Positions 7,913 to 17,577 of a DNA stretch of 64,000 bases are shown here, piece by piece; the stretch's first letter is position 1, and every line of letters starts with the position of its first letter. The stretch lies in assembly GCA_910577665.1 (NCBI GenBank), contig CAJTOJ010000011.1, positions 35,993 to 99,992 of the forward strand, read 5' to 3'. The notes under the pieces are model-generated. The model searched no databases, had not been told where the DNA came from, and was given only the letters and a program-made list of their open reading frames with translations. The stretch is from an uncultured Acetatifactor sp. (GTDB lineage Bacteria; Bacillota; Clostridia; Lachnospirales; Lachnospiraceae). The position numbers and the translations under genes are program-made.

Positions 7913-10024
7913 ATGCTGACAGATACCACAAAATCAAGGAATGCGAAGCTAAGGAGCCTTCCCTACCAGGATGTGGAGTGGACAGGCGGATTCTATAAGG
8001 AGCGGTTTGACACCTGCGCAGATTCCATGGTACCCCATCTACAGAGGATGTTCGAGAGCAAGGACATCAGCCATGTGCTGGAGAATTTCAAGATTGCAGC
8101 GGGGGATGTGGAAGGAGAATTTGACGGTACGGTTTTCGGGGACGGGGATTTCTACAAATGGATGGAATCCGCGGTCTATACGGCTGTGCGCACAGGAAAT
8201 AAGGCATTGCTGGACCGTCTGGAGGAGTATGTGGGACTCATCGGGAGGGCACAGCAGGAAGACGGCTATATTTCTACCAAGCAGATCATCGGGGAGCGCA
8301 GCGGGAAGGCTTCCAGGCTGGGGGATATCAATGATTTTGAGGTGTATAATTTCGGCCATCTCTTCACCTCGGCCTGCCTGTATTACCGGCTCACCGGTAG
8401 GGACAGCTTTTTGCAGGTGGCAAAAGGGGCGGCAGGTTATCTGAAGAAGCTGTACAGTGAAGCGGAGCAGAAGGGGGAGGTGCAGACGGCAGTGTGCCCC
8501 TCCCACTACATGGGCCTGGCTGAGATGTACCGTACCACTGGGGATCCGGAGTATCTGGCCCTCTTGAAAAAAGCCATTGCCCTTAGGGATTCGGTGAAAG
8601 AGGGTATGGATGACAACCAGGACAGCATCCCGCTGCGGAATCATCAGAAGATCATTGGCCATGCAGTGCGGGCCAATTATCTTTATGCCGGGGTGGCAGA
8701 TCTGTGTCTGGAAGAAGAGGATGAGGAACTACAAGAGGTGCTTCACAAGGTCTGGAAGAGCCTGGTGACCACGAAGCTGTATGTGACAGGAGGATGCGGC
8801 GCATTGTATAATGGTGCTTCTCCCTACGGCTATTTCTTCAAGCACCAGTTGGTACACCAGGCCTATGGCTATGAATATCAGTTGCCCAATGTGACTGCTT
8901 ACAATGAGACCTGCGCTTCTGTGGGCGGCGTGTACTGGGCCTGGCGTATGTTCTGTCTGGAGAAGAAGCCGGAGTATGCGGATGTGCTGGAACGTATGGT
9001 GCTGAATGTGAACCTGGCAGGGGTGAGCATGGACGGGAAGAAATTCTTCTATGAGAACATGCTCCGCAGGGCGAAGAAGCTTTCCTATGAACTGATCTGG
9101 GGCCAGGAGCGGGCAGAGTATATCTTGAGTTACTGCTGTCCGCCCAATCTGGCCAGGCTCATGGCCCAGCTCTCGGAATATGCCTACGGGGTGGATGAGG
9201 GCGGACTGTACACCGTATTGTATGGGGAGAGCCAGGCGAAAGTGACCTTGCCCGGACAGCAGGACAAAGAGGGGAATTGCCAGGAAGGGCGCACTGTCAT
9301 GGTGTTCCAAAAGACAGCTTATCCCTATGACGGAAGGATCCGGTTTACCTTCGGGGAAGAGGAGAACCAAAAAGCGGAAACAGGAGAGGCAGCCGGAGAA
9401 CCTATGGAGGAGAAGACTTCTTTTGGCATAACTGGAAAAGGCACAGCAGGTTTTACCCTGCACCTTAGGATTCCGGCCTGGGTGAGAAAGGGATGTCTTG
9501 AAGTGAGAGATCGTGGGAGCAGGAAAATCTGTCAGCGGGAAGAGCTGACCAGGGAGCAGGCAGGCACTTATCTGGAACTACAGATAGAGTATCCAGGGGA
9601 GACAGAGATACTGCTGGATCTGGGTATGGAAGCCAGGCTCACCTGTGCCAATGCCATGGTGGAGGAGGCTGTGAACCAGGTGGCAGTGGAGAGAGGGCCT
9701 CTTGTCTATTGTCTGGAAGGAGCGGACGTGGATATCCAGACCCTGGACGACCTGCTGATTCCTTCCAACATCAACCTGGAGAAGGAAGATTTTGAGATCG
9801 GTGGCAGAACTGTGGCATCTTTGACGGGAACCTTTTTGAAGCGTAAAAACAACAATGAGGAAGGCGGAGGGTATGACAGGGAAGCCTTGTACCAGGACTA
9901 TGTAAACCGTGGTTATGAGAAAGTACAGGCCCGCTTGATCCCCTATTTTGCCTGGGACAACAGGGGAATGGGAGAGATGCGTGTCTGGATACCGGTGACA
10001 GATGTGAGTGCTGCTTCCATATAA
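7913..10024 (+). CDS. GH127 beta-L-arabinofuranosidase
   Basis: 703 residues of the DUF1680/GH127 family. The metal and catalytic site is visible: Glu332 and Cys334 in YNETCASVGG, and the pair Cys408-Cys409 in YCCPPNLARL. This matches the Glu338/Cys340/Cys417/Cys418 zinc set of Bifidobacterium HypBA1, where Cys417 is the nucleophile. The enzyme removes terminal beta-L-arabinofuranose, as in arabino-oligosaccharides of hydroxyproline-rich plant proteins, with inferred cytoplasmic action because there is no signal peptide. AAGGAG precedes ATG 7913. The C-terminal beta-sandwich has a family-typical VERGPLVYCLEGAD. Confidence 0.93.
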   Translation: MLTDTTKSRNAKLRSLPYQDVEWTGGFYKERFDTCADSMVPHLQRMFESKDISHVLENFKIAAGDVEGEFDGTVFGDGDFYKWMESAVYTAVRTGNKALLDRLEEYVGLIGRAQQEDGYISTKQIIGERSGKASRLGDINDFEVYNFGHLFTSACLYYRLTGRDSFLQVAKGAAGYLKKLYSEAEQKGEVQTAVCPSHYMGLAEMYRTTGDPEYLALLKKAIALRDSVKEGMDDNQDSIPLRNHQKIIGHAVRANYLYAGVADLCLEEEDEELQEVLHKVWKSLVTTKLYVTGGCGALYNGASPYGYFFKHQLVHQAYGYEYQLPNVTAYNETCASVGGVYWAWRMFCLEKKPEYADVLERMVLNVNLAGVSMDGKKFFYENMLRRAKKLSYELIWGQERAEYILSYCCPPNLARLMAQLSEYAYGVDEGGLYTVLYGESQAKVTLPGQQDKEGNCQEGRTVMVFQKTAYPYDGRIRFTFGEEENQKAETGEAAGEPMEEKTSFGITGKGTAGFTLHLRIPAWVRKGCLEVRDRGSRKICQREELTREQAGTYLELQIEYPGETEILLDLGMEARLTCANAMVEEAVNQVAVERGPLVYCLEGADVDIQTLDDLLIPSNINLEKEDFEIGGRTVASLTGTFLKRKNNNEEGGGYDREALYQDYVNRGYEKVQARLIPYFAWDNRGMGEMRVWIPVTDVSAASI

Positions 10025-10102
10025 AAGATAGCTTGTGTCTGCAGAGAAAAATCTGGAAGCGTCAGGTGCAAGGATCCGGGAAAGCATATAAGGAGTGTTT
10101 GG

Positions 10103-11626
10103 ATGGAACAAAATAAGAGACTGCCCCTGTCCGTGCTGGACGATTTCCCAAAGGTAGACAGGGAAGCCATACATAATCTGTATCTGAGGGAATGGGTAGA
10201 TTTCAAGAAAAAAGTAATCGTGTTGGACGATGATCCCACCGGCGTCCAGACAGTCTCAGACATTCATGTGTATACGGACTGGAACAGGGAGAGCCTTCTG
10301 GAGGGGATGGTGGAGGAGCAGAAGTTGTTCTTCGTCCTTACCAATTCCAGGAGCTTTTCCGCAGAGAAGACGGTGGAGGAGCATCGCATGATTGCCAGCC
10401 GGGCGGTGAGCGCTGCCAGGGAAGCCGGTAAGGAGCTGCTGTTTGTGGCCAGAGGGGATTCCACCCTGCGGGGCCATTATCTGCTGGAACCACAGGTGAT
10501 CCGCAAGACTCTGGAGGAAGAGACCAGGCGGAAAATAGATGGGCTGGTGGTCTGTCCCTTCTTCCTGGAGGGAGGCCGGTTTACCATTGACAGTATCCAC
10601 TATGTGAGGGAAGGAGACTGGCTGGTGCCTGCCGGACAGACAGAGTTTGCCGCTGATAAGACCTTCGGCTACCGGGCTTCCCATCTGGGGGACTATCTGG
10701 AGGAAAAGAGCGGTGGCAACTATCCCAGGGAAAAGGGGATCTACATTACGCTGTCCCTGCTGCGGGCAGGCGCGTTCCAGGAGATCACACGGATGCTGAT
10801 GGAGGTAGAAGATTTCAGACCCATCTGTGTGGATGCCATTGACCAGAGCGATGTGGAGACTTTTGCAGTGTGCCTGCTCAGAGCCATGAAAGCGGGGAAA
10901 GAGTTTATCATCCGCAGTGCGGCGGCGGTACCCAAAGTATTGGGAAATGTGCCGGACAGACCGCTGCTGTCCCGGCAGGAACTGCTGCGGGGAAATGGGG
11001 AGATAGCGGAGACAGGCTGTGGAGAAGCCGATGGAACCATTGGTGTGGAAGACGGGAATTCTGAGGGAAACCAAGGGGAAGAGGCAGGGGGATACGGCGG
11101 ACTTGTGCTGGTGGGTTCCCATGTGAAGAAGACCACTGCACAGATGGAATCGCTGAGAGAGACCAGTGTACCTGTGGAATTTGTGGAGTTCCAGGTAGGC
11201 GCCTGTTTTCAGCCGGGCGGGCTGAAGGAGGAGACCAGACGGGTGATCCAGGTGGCAGAGGAGATCATGGGGCGGGGAAAGACTGCTGTGGTGTATACCA
11301 GCAGGACACTTCTGGCGCCGGAGGGAAAGACCAAAGATCAACTGCTGGAGTTGTCTGTGGAGATCTCCGATGCAGTGACCAGTGTGGTGGCAGGCCTTAC
11401 CAGGCAACCACGCTTTCTGATTGCCAAGGGCGGAATCACTTCCAGCGATGTGGGAACCAGGGCACTGCGGGTCAGGAAAGCCCTGGTGCTGGGGCAGGCC
11501 GCACCCGGTATTCCTGTGTGGAAGACAGGGCCGGAGAGCAAATTTCCCGGATTGTCCTACATTATTTTTCCGGGAAATGTAGGTGACGTTGACACATTGA
11601 GAAAGATTGTGGAGCGTCTGGCATGA
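10103..11626 (+). CDS. Four-carbon acid sugar kinase family (DUF1537)
   Basis: 507 residues with the two-domain DUF1537 layout (PF07005 then PF17042). The N-terminal domain has VIVLDDDPTGVQTV and FFVLTNSRSF, then ARGDSTLRGHY; the C-terminal nucleotide-binding domain begins GGLVLVGSHVKKTTAQ and includes LIAKGGITSSDVGTRAL. Characterised members phosphorylate D-threonate, D-erythronate or 3-oxo-tetronate using ATP. A Gly/Glu-rich linker at about 300-330 separates the domains. AAGGAG lies seven bases before ATG 10103. Lying between GH127 and a beta-keto acid cleavage enzyme, it is likely to phosphorylate a small acid sugar produced or imported by this locus; the exact substrate is not known. Confidence 0.88.
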   Translation: MEQNKRLPLSVLDDFPKVDREAIHNLYLREWVDFKKKVIVLDDDPTGVQTVSDIHVYTDWNRESLLEGMVEEQKLFFVLTNSRSFSAEKTVEEHRMIASRAVSAAREAGKELLFVARGDSTLRGHYLLEPQVIRKTLEEETRRKIDGLVVCPFFLEGGRFTIDSIHYVREGDWLVPAGQTEFAADKTFGYRASHLGDYLEEKSGGNYPREKGIYITLSLLRAGAFQEITRMLMEVEDFRPICVDAIDQSDVETFAVCLLRAMKAGKEFIIRSAAAVPKVLGNVPDRPLLSRQELLRGNGEIAETGCGEADGTIGVEDGNSEGNQGEEAGGYGGLVLVGSHVKKTTAQMESLRETSVPVEFVEFQVGACFQPGGLKEETRRVIQVAEEIMGRGKTAVVYTSRTLLAPEGKTKDQLLELSVEISDAVTSVVAGLTRQPRFLIAKGGITSSDVGTRALRVRKALVLGQAAPGIPVWKTGPESKFPGLSYIIFPGNVGDVDTLRKIVERLA

Positions 11627-11778
11627 TGTCTGCCGGGCCTGTAAGTGATTCGGCAAGGAGAATCGCATGACTGGCAGCAGACAGTTCCGGAACGGATGAA
11701 TCTGCTGTGAGAGTCTTAGGAACTGTTAATGAATGAGCGTTGGCCGATGTGTAATATTCAGACAGGAGGAAAGCGTAA

Positions 11779-12582
11779 ATGCGGAAAGTAATTATATCTC
11801 TGGCTCCGGTGGAGGCAGGAAAACCAATAGACAAAGAGGCGTTGGTGTCAGATGTGGAAAAATGCGCCCAGGCCGGGGCTGCCATGTGTCATCTGCACTG
11901 TCGCCGTCCGGATGGCTCCCTGACAGAAGATACCACGGAACTGGTGGATACTTTTGAGCGGATTGCAGAGAAGACGGATCTGATCATCCAGGCCTCCACC
12001 GGCGGGGTGTCGGCCATGGATATCAGGCAGCGCTGCGAGCCTTTAAATTACTGGAGAGTGGAAAGTGCATCCTTAAACGGCGGCACCACGAACCTGGGGG
12101 AGGCTGTCTATATCAACAGTTTTGAAGATATCCGTTATTGCGCCAGGGCCGTGTATGAGAGGGGCATCATCCCGGAGATTGAAGTCTTTGATATCGGCAT
12201 GATCTACAATATCTGTATGACAAAAGAGCAAGTACCTTACAGGGATCCGGTGCTGTACAACCTGGTGTTCGGACATAGGGGGGGCATGCAGCCCAACATA
12301 GAGTGCCTTACGGCATTCAGGGCGGCTGTGCCATCGGACGCCCTGTGGGGAGTCACCCATTATGGAAGGGACAACTGGGATTTCCTGGCGGCTGCCATTG
12401 CCATGGGGGCAACGGTGGTGCGGATCGGATTTGAGGACAGCCATTATCTGGCACCGGGCAGGCAGGCGGTGTATAATTACGAGGAAGTAGAGAAGCTGGC
12501 AGCGCTGATCAAGGCCATGGATCTGGAGGTGGCAACGCCCGATGAGGCCAGGCGGATCATGCATATCCTGTCCAAGGTGTAA
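11779..12582 (+). CDS. BKACE-type beta-keto acid cleavage enzyme (DUF849)
   Basis: 267 residues of the 3-keto-5-aminohexanoate cleavage enzyme family. Zinc-binding residues are visible: His38 and His40 in AAMCHLHCRRPDG and Glu219 in VVRIGFEDSHY, with the family Arg215 and Asp220. These enzymes condense a beta-keto acid with acetyl-CoA, giving acetoacetate and a new CoA ester. The N-terminal loop (SLAPVEAGKPIDKEA) lacks the P-x-T-P segment common in the family, so this looks like a shorter, divergent subgroup. AGGAGG is nine bases before ATG 11779. Its beta-keto acid substrate is presumably made by a neighbouring dehydrogenase, but that is inference. Confidence 0.87.
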   Translation: MRKVIISLAPVEAGKPIDKEALVSDVEKCAQAGAAMCHLHCRRPDGSLTEDTTELVDTFERIAEKTDLIIQASTGGVSAMDIRQRCEPLNYWRVESASLNGGTTNLGEAVYINSFEDIRYCARAVYERGIIPEIEVFDIGMIYNICMTKEQVPYRDPVLYNLVFGHRGGMQPNIECLTAFRAAVPSDALWGVTHYGRDNWDFLAAAIAMGATVVRIGFEDSHYLAPGRQAVYNYEEVEKLAALIKAMDLEVATPDEARRIMHILSKV

Positions 12583-12750
12583 GTTTGCAGAGCGGATCTA
12601 TCCTGTCAAGGGCGTGGGGATAGAAGCCATTTGTGTTATTTCTGATGGTATTGAAGCAGCGGGCAGCAGGGCAGTATGCCCGCAAAGTGTGGGAAGGGTA
12701 ACATGCGCCGTGTTGTGGCGCCATACAGGGAAGTAGAAGGAAGGGATACT

Positions 12751-14178
12751 ATGCATGGAATTACATTGATATCAGCACCGGCAGACTGGGAGATCCTTCA
12801 ACAGGAGGAGGGCAGTGCCAGGATCCACCTGGAAGGAAAATATAAGGTACACCCTGCGGCCATCCAGGTGGGAGTGGAAAAAGCCATTCCTGTGGCCAGG
12901 GTCATGCGGGAGGAAGACAATAGCACAGTGATTCCCTGGACACCAGCCCGGACTGTGAACCAGGGGGAAGATTTTACAGGAACATTTGAGACAGACCTGG
13001 TGGTACCTGCAGGAGGCTTGTACCGGATTGAGACCAGCCTGGAGACCAAGAGCACCCAGCCTGATCTCACCTGGCTCTACCGGGGGGACTGCGTGCTCCA
13101 TGTAGGGGTGGGGAATCTGTTCCTCATTGCCGGACAGTCTAATTCCGCAGGCTACAGCAGGGATTTTTGCACGGATCCCCCCAGTCTGGATGTGCATTTG
13201 TTCCGCAACAGGGGCAAATGGGATCTGGCGTGCCACCCCATGAACGAGAGTACTTTTGCGGGTTCCCTGGCCAATGAGGAGATGGGGATACCGGGAGTGT
13301 CCCCTTATCTTTCCTTTGGAAAGAACTATGCACAGCAGACAGGGATGCCGGTGGGACTGGTGCAGACTTCCCTGGGAGGTTCCCCTATGAAACGCTGGAT
13401 GCCAGAGGGGGGAGACCTGTACCGGAATATGGCAGACAAGATCCGCCAGACCGGGGGAAAGTATGCAGGGATTCTCTGGTACCAGGGCTGTTCCGATACG
13501 GATCCAGACCAGGCCCCGGTCTACTATGCACATTTCAAGGAATATGTAGATACGGTGCGCCGAGAACTGGGATACGATATCCCTGTGTTCACCATGCAGT
13601 TGAACCGTCAGATCAACGGTATCCATGATGACTGCTGGGGGATGGTGCGGGAAGCCCAGAGGCGGGCGGCACAGGAGATACCTGGTGTATACGTGCTTTC
13701 CACCACCAACCTGGGTCTTTCAGATGGCATCCACAACAGTGCCCAGGCCAACGTGGTACTGGGAGAGAAGCTGGCAAACCAGTGCTATCATGTGCTCAAC
13801 GGCGGGGCAGAATATGCGGCCCCGGCCTTAGAGGCAGTGGAGATTGTGACAGAGGAGGAGAGAAAGGCGCTGGGACTGGCAGAGGAGGGACATTGGCTGA
13901 AGCTGGTCTTCGCCCATGTGAAAAACTGCTTTCTTCTCTATTCAGACCTGGGGAAAGACAGCGGTTTCACCCTGGAAGACGGCCAGGGGGAGGTGGAAAT
14001 CCGAAAGGTGCGTGCCAACAGGCAGGACAAGAATGCCATGTATCTGCATGTGTCCAGGAAGCCTGAAGAAGATGCCAGGTTGTCCTTTGCCTGGCAGGCA
14101 GACCCTGTGAGACTGCCCATGGTGGACGAAGTGACGTATCTGCCACCATTGTCCTTCTATCGAAGGCCACTTGGGTGA
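12751..14178 (+). CDS. CE6-like/sialate O-acetylesterase (SGNH hydrolase)
   Basis: 475 residues. A beta-rich N-terminal part (about 1-115) precedes a SASA/SGNH hydrolase domain (PF03629). The nucleophile Ser130 is in FLIAGQSNSAGYS, the oxyanion-site block in LVQTSLGGSPMKRW, block III in ILWYQGCSDTD, and the catalytic pair Asp325/His328 in LSDGIHNS. These enzymes remove O-acetyl groups from sugars such as acetylated xylan, pectin or sialic acid. No signal peptide is present, so deacetylation would occur after uptake. ATG 12751 follows AAGGAAGGG; frames opening at 12676 have no ribosome binding site. It precedes the fucosidase in the same operon. Confidence 0.87.
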   Translation: MHGITLISAPADWEILQQEEGSARIHLEGKYKVHPAAIQVGVEKAIPVARVMREEDNSTVIPWTPARTVNQGEDFTGTFETDLVVPAGGLYRIETSLETKSTQPDLTWLYRGDCVLHVGVGNLFLIAGQSNSAGYSRDFCTDPPSLDVHLFRNRGKWDLACHPMNESTFAGSLANEEMGIPGVSPYLSFGKNYAQQTGMPVGLVQTSLGGSPMKRWMPEGGDLYRNMADKIRQTGGKYAGILWYQGCSDTDPDQAPVYYAHFKEYVDTVRRELGYDIPVFTMQLNRQINGIHDDCWGMVREAQRRAAQEIPGVYVLSTTNLGLSDGIHNSAQANVVLGEKLANQCYHVLNGGAEYAAPALEAVEIVTEEERKALGLAEEGHWLKLVFAHVKNCFLLYSDLGKDSGFTLEDGQGEVEIRKVRANRQDKNAMYLHVSRKPEEDARLSFAWQADPVRLPMVDEVTYLPPLSFYRRPLG

Positions 14179-14321
14179 TATAATCGTGGGAATCTGTCGC
14201 GCAGGGATGTTTCGACAGAAAAGAGCATGATAAGGCAGTAAAAGAGACTTTTGAATATTGATTGACATGTAAGCGAGAGGGCGTATAAGCATCCCTCTTT
14301 AAGCGGGCAGGAGGTATGTCT

Positions 14322-15752
14322 ATGAGAGAAGTAGACTGGGGTAAAGTGAAAAAAGAAGTCCCGGAATGGTTCCGGGATGCTAAGTTCGGCCTGTTCTTCC
14401 ACTGGGGGCCTTACAGTGTGCCGGCATATCAGAATGAGTGGTATTCCCGGAACATGTACTGTAAGGGGCTTGAGCAGAACAGGCACCATGAAGAGACATA
14501 CGGAAAGCTCCATGACTTTGGCTACAAGGATTTTTATCCCTTGATGACGGGAGAAAAATTTGATCCCGGGCAGTGGGCCCGTCTGGCAAAACGGGCAGGC
14601 GCCAGGTACGCCGGGCCGGTCAGCGAACATGCGGACAATTTCTCCATGTGGGACAGCAAGGTCAATTCCATTAACAGTGTAAACTACGGACCCCACAGGG
14701 ATGTGGTGGGAGAGTGTCTGGAGGCGTTTCGCAAGGAAGGACTGAAGACCCTGGCCACCTTCCATCACCAGTGGCTCTGGGGCTGGTTCATGTCCACGGA
14801 CAATGAAGCGGATGTGTATGACCCGGCCAATGAAGTCTATTATGGTCCGGCCCTGCCCCTGGAGACCAACCGTTATATCCCGTACCGGTATCCGGACCAT
14901 GTGTTCTGTCAGACCTGGCTGGATAAGGTAAAGGAAGTGGTGGACCAGTATGGGCCGGATGCCGTCTATTTTGACAGCCGTACCTGTATCATTGGAGAAA
15001 GATACCGCTATGACATAGCAGAATACTACTATCGGACAAAGGGGATGAAAGACGGTATTATCACCTACAAGCAGGAGGATTTCCCGGAGGGAATCGGTGT
15101 CTACGATCTGGAGTGTGGCAGGTTTGCATCTCCCAAGCCTTTTTACTGGCAGTCAGATGACAGGCTGGAGGATAACATCACCTGGTGTATGGTGCAGAAT
15201 CCCAGGTACAAACCGGCAGAGCGCATCATCCACCAGCTCTGTGACATTGTGTCCAAGAATGGGAACCTGCTCCTGAATGTAGGGCCCTATGCCGATGGTT
15301 CTTTCCATCCGGATGCAGTGCGGATTCTGGAGGAGATCGGAGACTGGCTGGCCTTGAACGGAGAGGCCATCTATGAGAGCAGGCCCTTTGCGGTGGCGGC
15401 GGAAGGCCCGACCACAGTGGAGGATGCCGACTATGATGTGAGCAAGATCCAGGAACAGCTGGATAAGGGGGATGCGGTGGATGTACACAGCGATAGTCTG
15501 ACGTCCCAGGACTTTCGGTTTACCACCAGGGGCGGGTACTTGTATGCCATTGCCTTCGGATGGCCGGGGGATGGCACCTTCCACATCCGCAGTCTGCGGG
15601 AGGGTGTCCCTTACCTGGAGGAGATCCGAAAGGTATCCATGGTGGGCTGTGGGGAACCGATTTCCTATACAAGGGATGGGGAAGGGCTGCATGTAAAGGC
15701 GCCGTCCAAGAAGCCCTGTGAGTGTGCTTATGTGCTGAGAATTGAGAGATAA
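14322..15752 (+). CDS. GH29 alpha-L-fucosidase
   Basis: 476 residues with GH29 hallmarks: the N-terminal EWFRDAKFGLFFHWGPYSVPA, FHHQWLWGWF, and the presumed nucleophile Asp218 in DAVYFDSRTC. The later stretch LCDIVSKNGNLLLNVGPYADGSF is also typical. It hydrolyses terminal alpha-L-fucose; family members from gut clostridia can act on related 6-deoxy sugars, so the sugar is probable but unproved. No signal peptide. ATG 14322 is seven bases after AGGAGG; the ATG six bases earlier lies within the site's reach and is less likely. It is the last gene before a strong bidirectional terminator. Confidence 0.9.
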   Translation: MREVDWGKVKKEVPEWFRDAKFGLFFHWGPYSVPAYQNEWYSRNMYCKGLEQNRHHEETYGKLHDFGYKDFYPLMTGEKFDPGQWARLAKRAGARYAGPVSEHADNFSMWDSKVNSINSVNYGPHRDVVGECLEAFRKEGLKTLATFHHQWLWGWFMSTDNEADVYDPANEVYYGPALPLETNRYIPYRYPDHVFCQTWLDKVKEVVDQYGPDAVYFDSRTCIIGERYRYDIAEYYYRTKGMKDGIITYKQEDFPEGIGVYDLECGRFASPKPFYWQSDDRLEDNITWCMVQNPRYKPAERIIHQLCDIVSKNGNLLLNVGPYADGSFHPDAVRILEEIGDWLALNGEAIYESRPFAVAAEGPTTVEDADYDVSKIQEQLDKGDAVDVHSDSLTSQDFRFTTRGGYLYAIAFGWPGDGTFHIRSLREGVPYLEEIRKVSMVGCGEPISYTRDGEGLHVKAPSKKPCECAYVLRIER

Positions 15753-15759
15753 TTCAAAG

Positions 15760-15786
15760 AGGGAGATGAGGCTACCTCATCTCCCT
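15760..15786. terminator. Bidirectional terminator with stop codon in the loop
   Basis: A perfect 12-bp stem (15760-15771 with 15775-15786) has a three-base loop CTA at 15772-15774. Read on the minus strand the loop is TAG, the stop codon of the solute-binding protein, and the preceding arm encodes its final residues. On the plus strand it follows the fucosidase stop by seven bases. AT-rich flanks supply a short U-rich tail on both sides. Confidence 0.8.
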
Positions 15787-17451
15787 AAATAATTCATTCT
15801 GCCTGTCTATATACGCTTCCAGACCCTGTTCCCGCATGGTTTCCAGGACAGCTTCCCATTCTGCCAGGGCATCCCCTTCCCCGATAATACATTTGATAAA
15901 GGCATCCAGGGCGCGGGAAGTGGTGAACTGGTCTGTGGACTCTTTCGGGGACAGAAGGAAGTCATAAGGTCTGCTGATCTGGGTGGTGTTATCCCGGCAC
16001 CAGATGGCGGATTCCCGGGCCAGGATGGTATTGAAATTTCCAAAACGCAGGTCATTCAGTGCATTTACTTCAAAGTCATTCCACCCGCCACCCCAGGTGG
16101 CAATTCCGGAGAACAGTAAGAGGGAAGGGTATTTCTGGTTTAGGACAGTGATCAGATTCTCATCGCCTACATCCAGAAGGCATTTGTACTGTCCGTTCTC
16201 TTCCACATAATCTATGCCTTCCAGGCCATAGTGACACATATTCTGCCCCTGCTCAGAGAGCAGAAATTCAAAGAGTGCCAGGATTCTTTCTGCCTTCTGC
16301 GCATCCACTGAGGAAGAGAGATAGGATTCCGACCAGAAAATGCTGCTGGAATTGCTGTACCGGACACCATCCGGTGCAGGGAAAATGGGCAGTACATCCA
16401 CACATTCTTCAAAGGGCAGATCATTTAACTGGTCCCATTTGCTTTTCAGCTCTGATAGGGCATTGGGGGAAGATTTGTATTCATAGGCCCCCAGTTTACC
16501 GGAGGCGAAGTCTTCCATTACATTGTTGGGTGTCTTTCTGTAGAACTCCGGATCCAGCCCCCCTGTGCGGTAGAGCAGGGAGAAGGCAGCCACCACATCC
16601 TTGAAGGAATCTGTGGTCCAGGAGGGAACGAAACGTCCGTCCTGTTCCACCCAGGTATAGACATTACATTCTGGAGCTATCCCTAGGATCACCCATTTGC
16701 CCAGGGCATTCAAGGTATTGACGTTGTAGCCTGTGGTATCATCCAGGCCATTGCCATCTGGATCCTTGTGGGCAAAGGCGGCCATCAGTTCCACGAATTC
16801 TTCCAGGCTCTGGGGATCCCCATAGCCTAAGCGGTTCATCCAGTCCCGTCGTACGATCATGGCTGCATCGGTGGCACCCAGCACAGGATCCAGGAAGGAG
16901 ACCCTTGGGACGGCATAATATTTTCCATCGGTATATTTGGTAAAGGAAGTGGATTCCAGCACCTGGCACAGGGCAGGGTAGGCAGACAGATCCTCTGGCA
17001 GTGGACGAATGGAACCTGTCTCAATCATGTCCGTGAAAGTGGCGGAATCATTGTTATCGGTGGAGGACAAAGTCAAGGTGGCGAACACATCTGGCAGGCT
17101 GTCAGTAGCACTGAGAATATGATAGCGTTCTTTATAATTGGACCAGGTGACGGAAATAGGGTGCAATGTGATGTTGAACAACTCTTCAATATACCTGGTG
17201 ATGCCATCCGGCTGGATGGCCTTGGACATGCCGTCAATGTTCCAGTACCCTACACTGATATCCAGATGTTCCTCATAGGACAGGTCCTGTAGGGACGGAG
17301 GCAGAATCTGCCGGTCTGGTGCGGCGTCTGCTGTCTGGGAGGCACAACCCATAAACGCCAGGGAGGGGAGCAGCAGTGTGGCAGACAGGAATATGGCAGG
17401 AAAAAGGTTTCTGGATCTGGCTGCTTTTCTGTTTATGTGTTTCTTGTTCAT
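15772..17451 (-). CDS. Extracellular solute-binding lipoprotein (family 1), orphan
   Basis: 559 residues with a basic start, a hydrophobic segment and a lipobox at SLAFMGCAS (Cys at about residue 36), so a lipid-anchored binding protein on the outer face of the membrane. The mature part has the two-lobed pattern of LplA/YtcQ-type sugar-binding proteins (for example FADVRLP-like hinge regions are absent, but GKYYAVPRVSFLDP and AAMIVRRDWMNRLGY are typical). It is downstream of YesM and YesN genes on the same strand and has no permease with it; the divergent ABC operon has its own lipoprotein. It may feed the same permeases or act as a ligand co-receptor for the YesM kinase. Its stop lies in the terminator loop. 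Confidence 0.88.
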   Translation of the reverse strand: MNKKHINRKAARSRNLFPAIFLSATLLLPSLAFMGCASQTADAAPDRQILPPSLQDLSYEEHLDISVGYWNIDGMSKAIQPDGITRYIEELFNITLHPISVTWSNYKERYHILSATDSLPDVFATLTLSSTDNNDSATFTDMIETGSIRPLPEDLSAYPALCQVLESTSFTKYTDGKYYAVPRVSFLDPVLGATDAAMIVRRDWMNRLGYGDPQSLEEFVELMAAFAHKDPDGNGLDDTTGYNVNTLNALGKWVILGIAPECNVYTWVEQDGRFVPSWTTDSFKDVVAAFSLLYRTGGLDPEFYRKTPNNVMEDFASGKLGAYEYKSSPNALSELKSKWDQLNDLPFEECVDVLPIFPAPDGVRYSNSSSIFWSESYLSSSVDAQKAERILALFEFLLSEQGQNMCHYGLEGIDYVEENGQYKCLLDVGDENLITVLNQKYPSLLLFSGIATWGGGWNDFEVNALNDLRFGNFNTILARESAIWCRDNTTQISRPYDFLLSPKESTDQFTTSRALDAFIKCIIGEGDALAEWEAVLETMREQGLEAYIDRQNELFREMR

Positions 17452-17577
17452 AATATTTCTCTCTTTTTCTACATGACAATTTGTTTTTTAGTGAATAGGA
17501 TTTCCTGGCCCGGCGCTGAAAGGGAAGACTCTGTTTCTGGACTCCCGTGCATCCCAATGCGCCGGGCATAGGTATTT

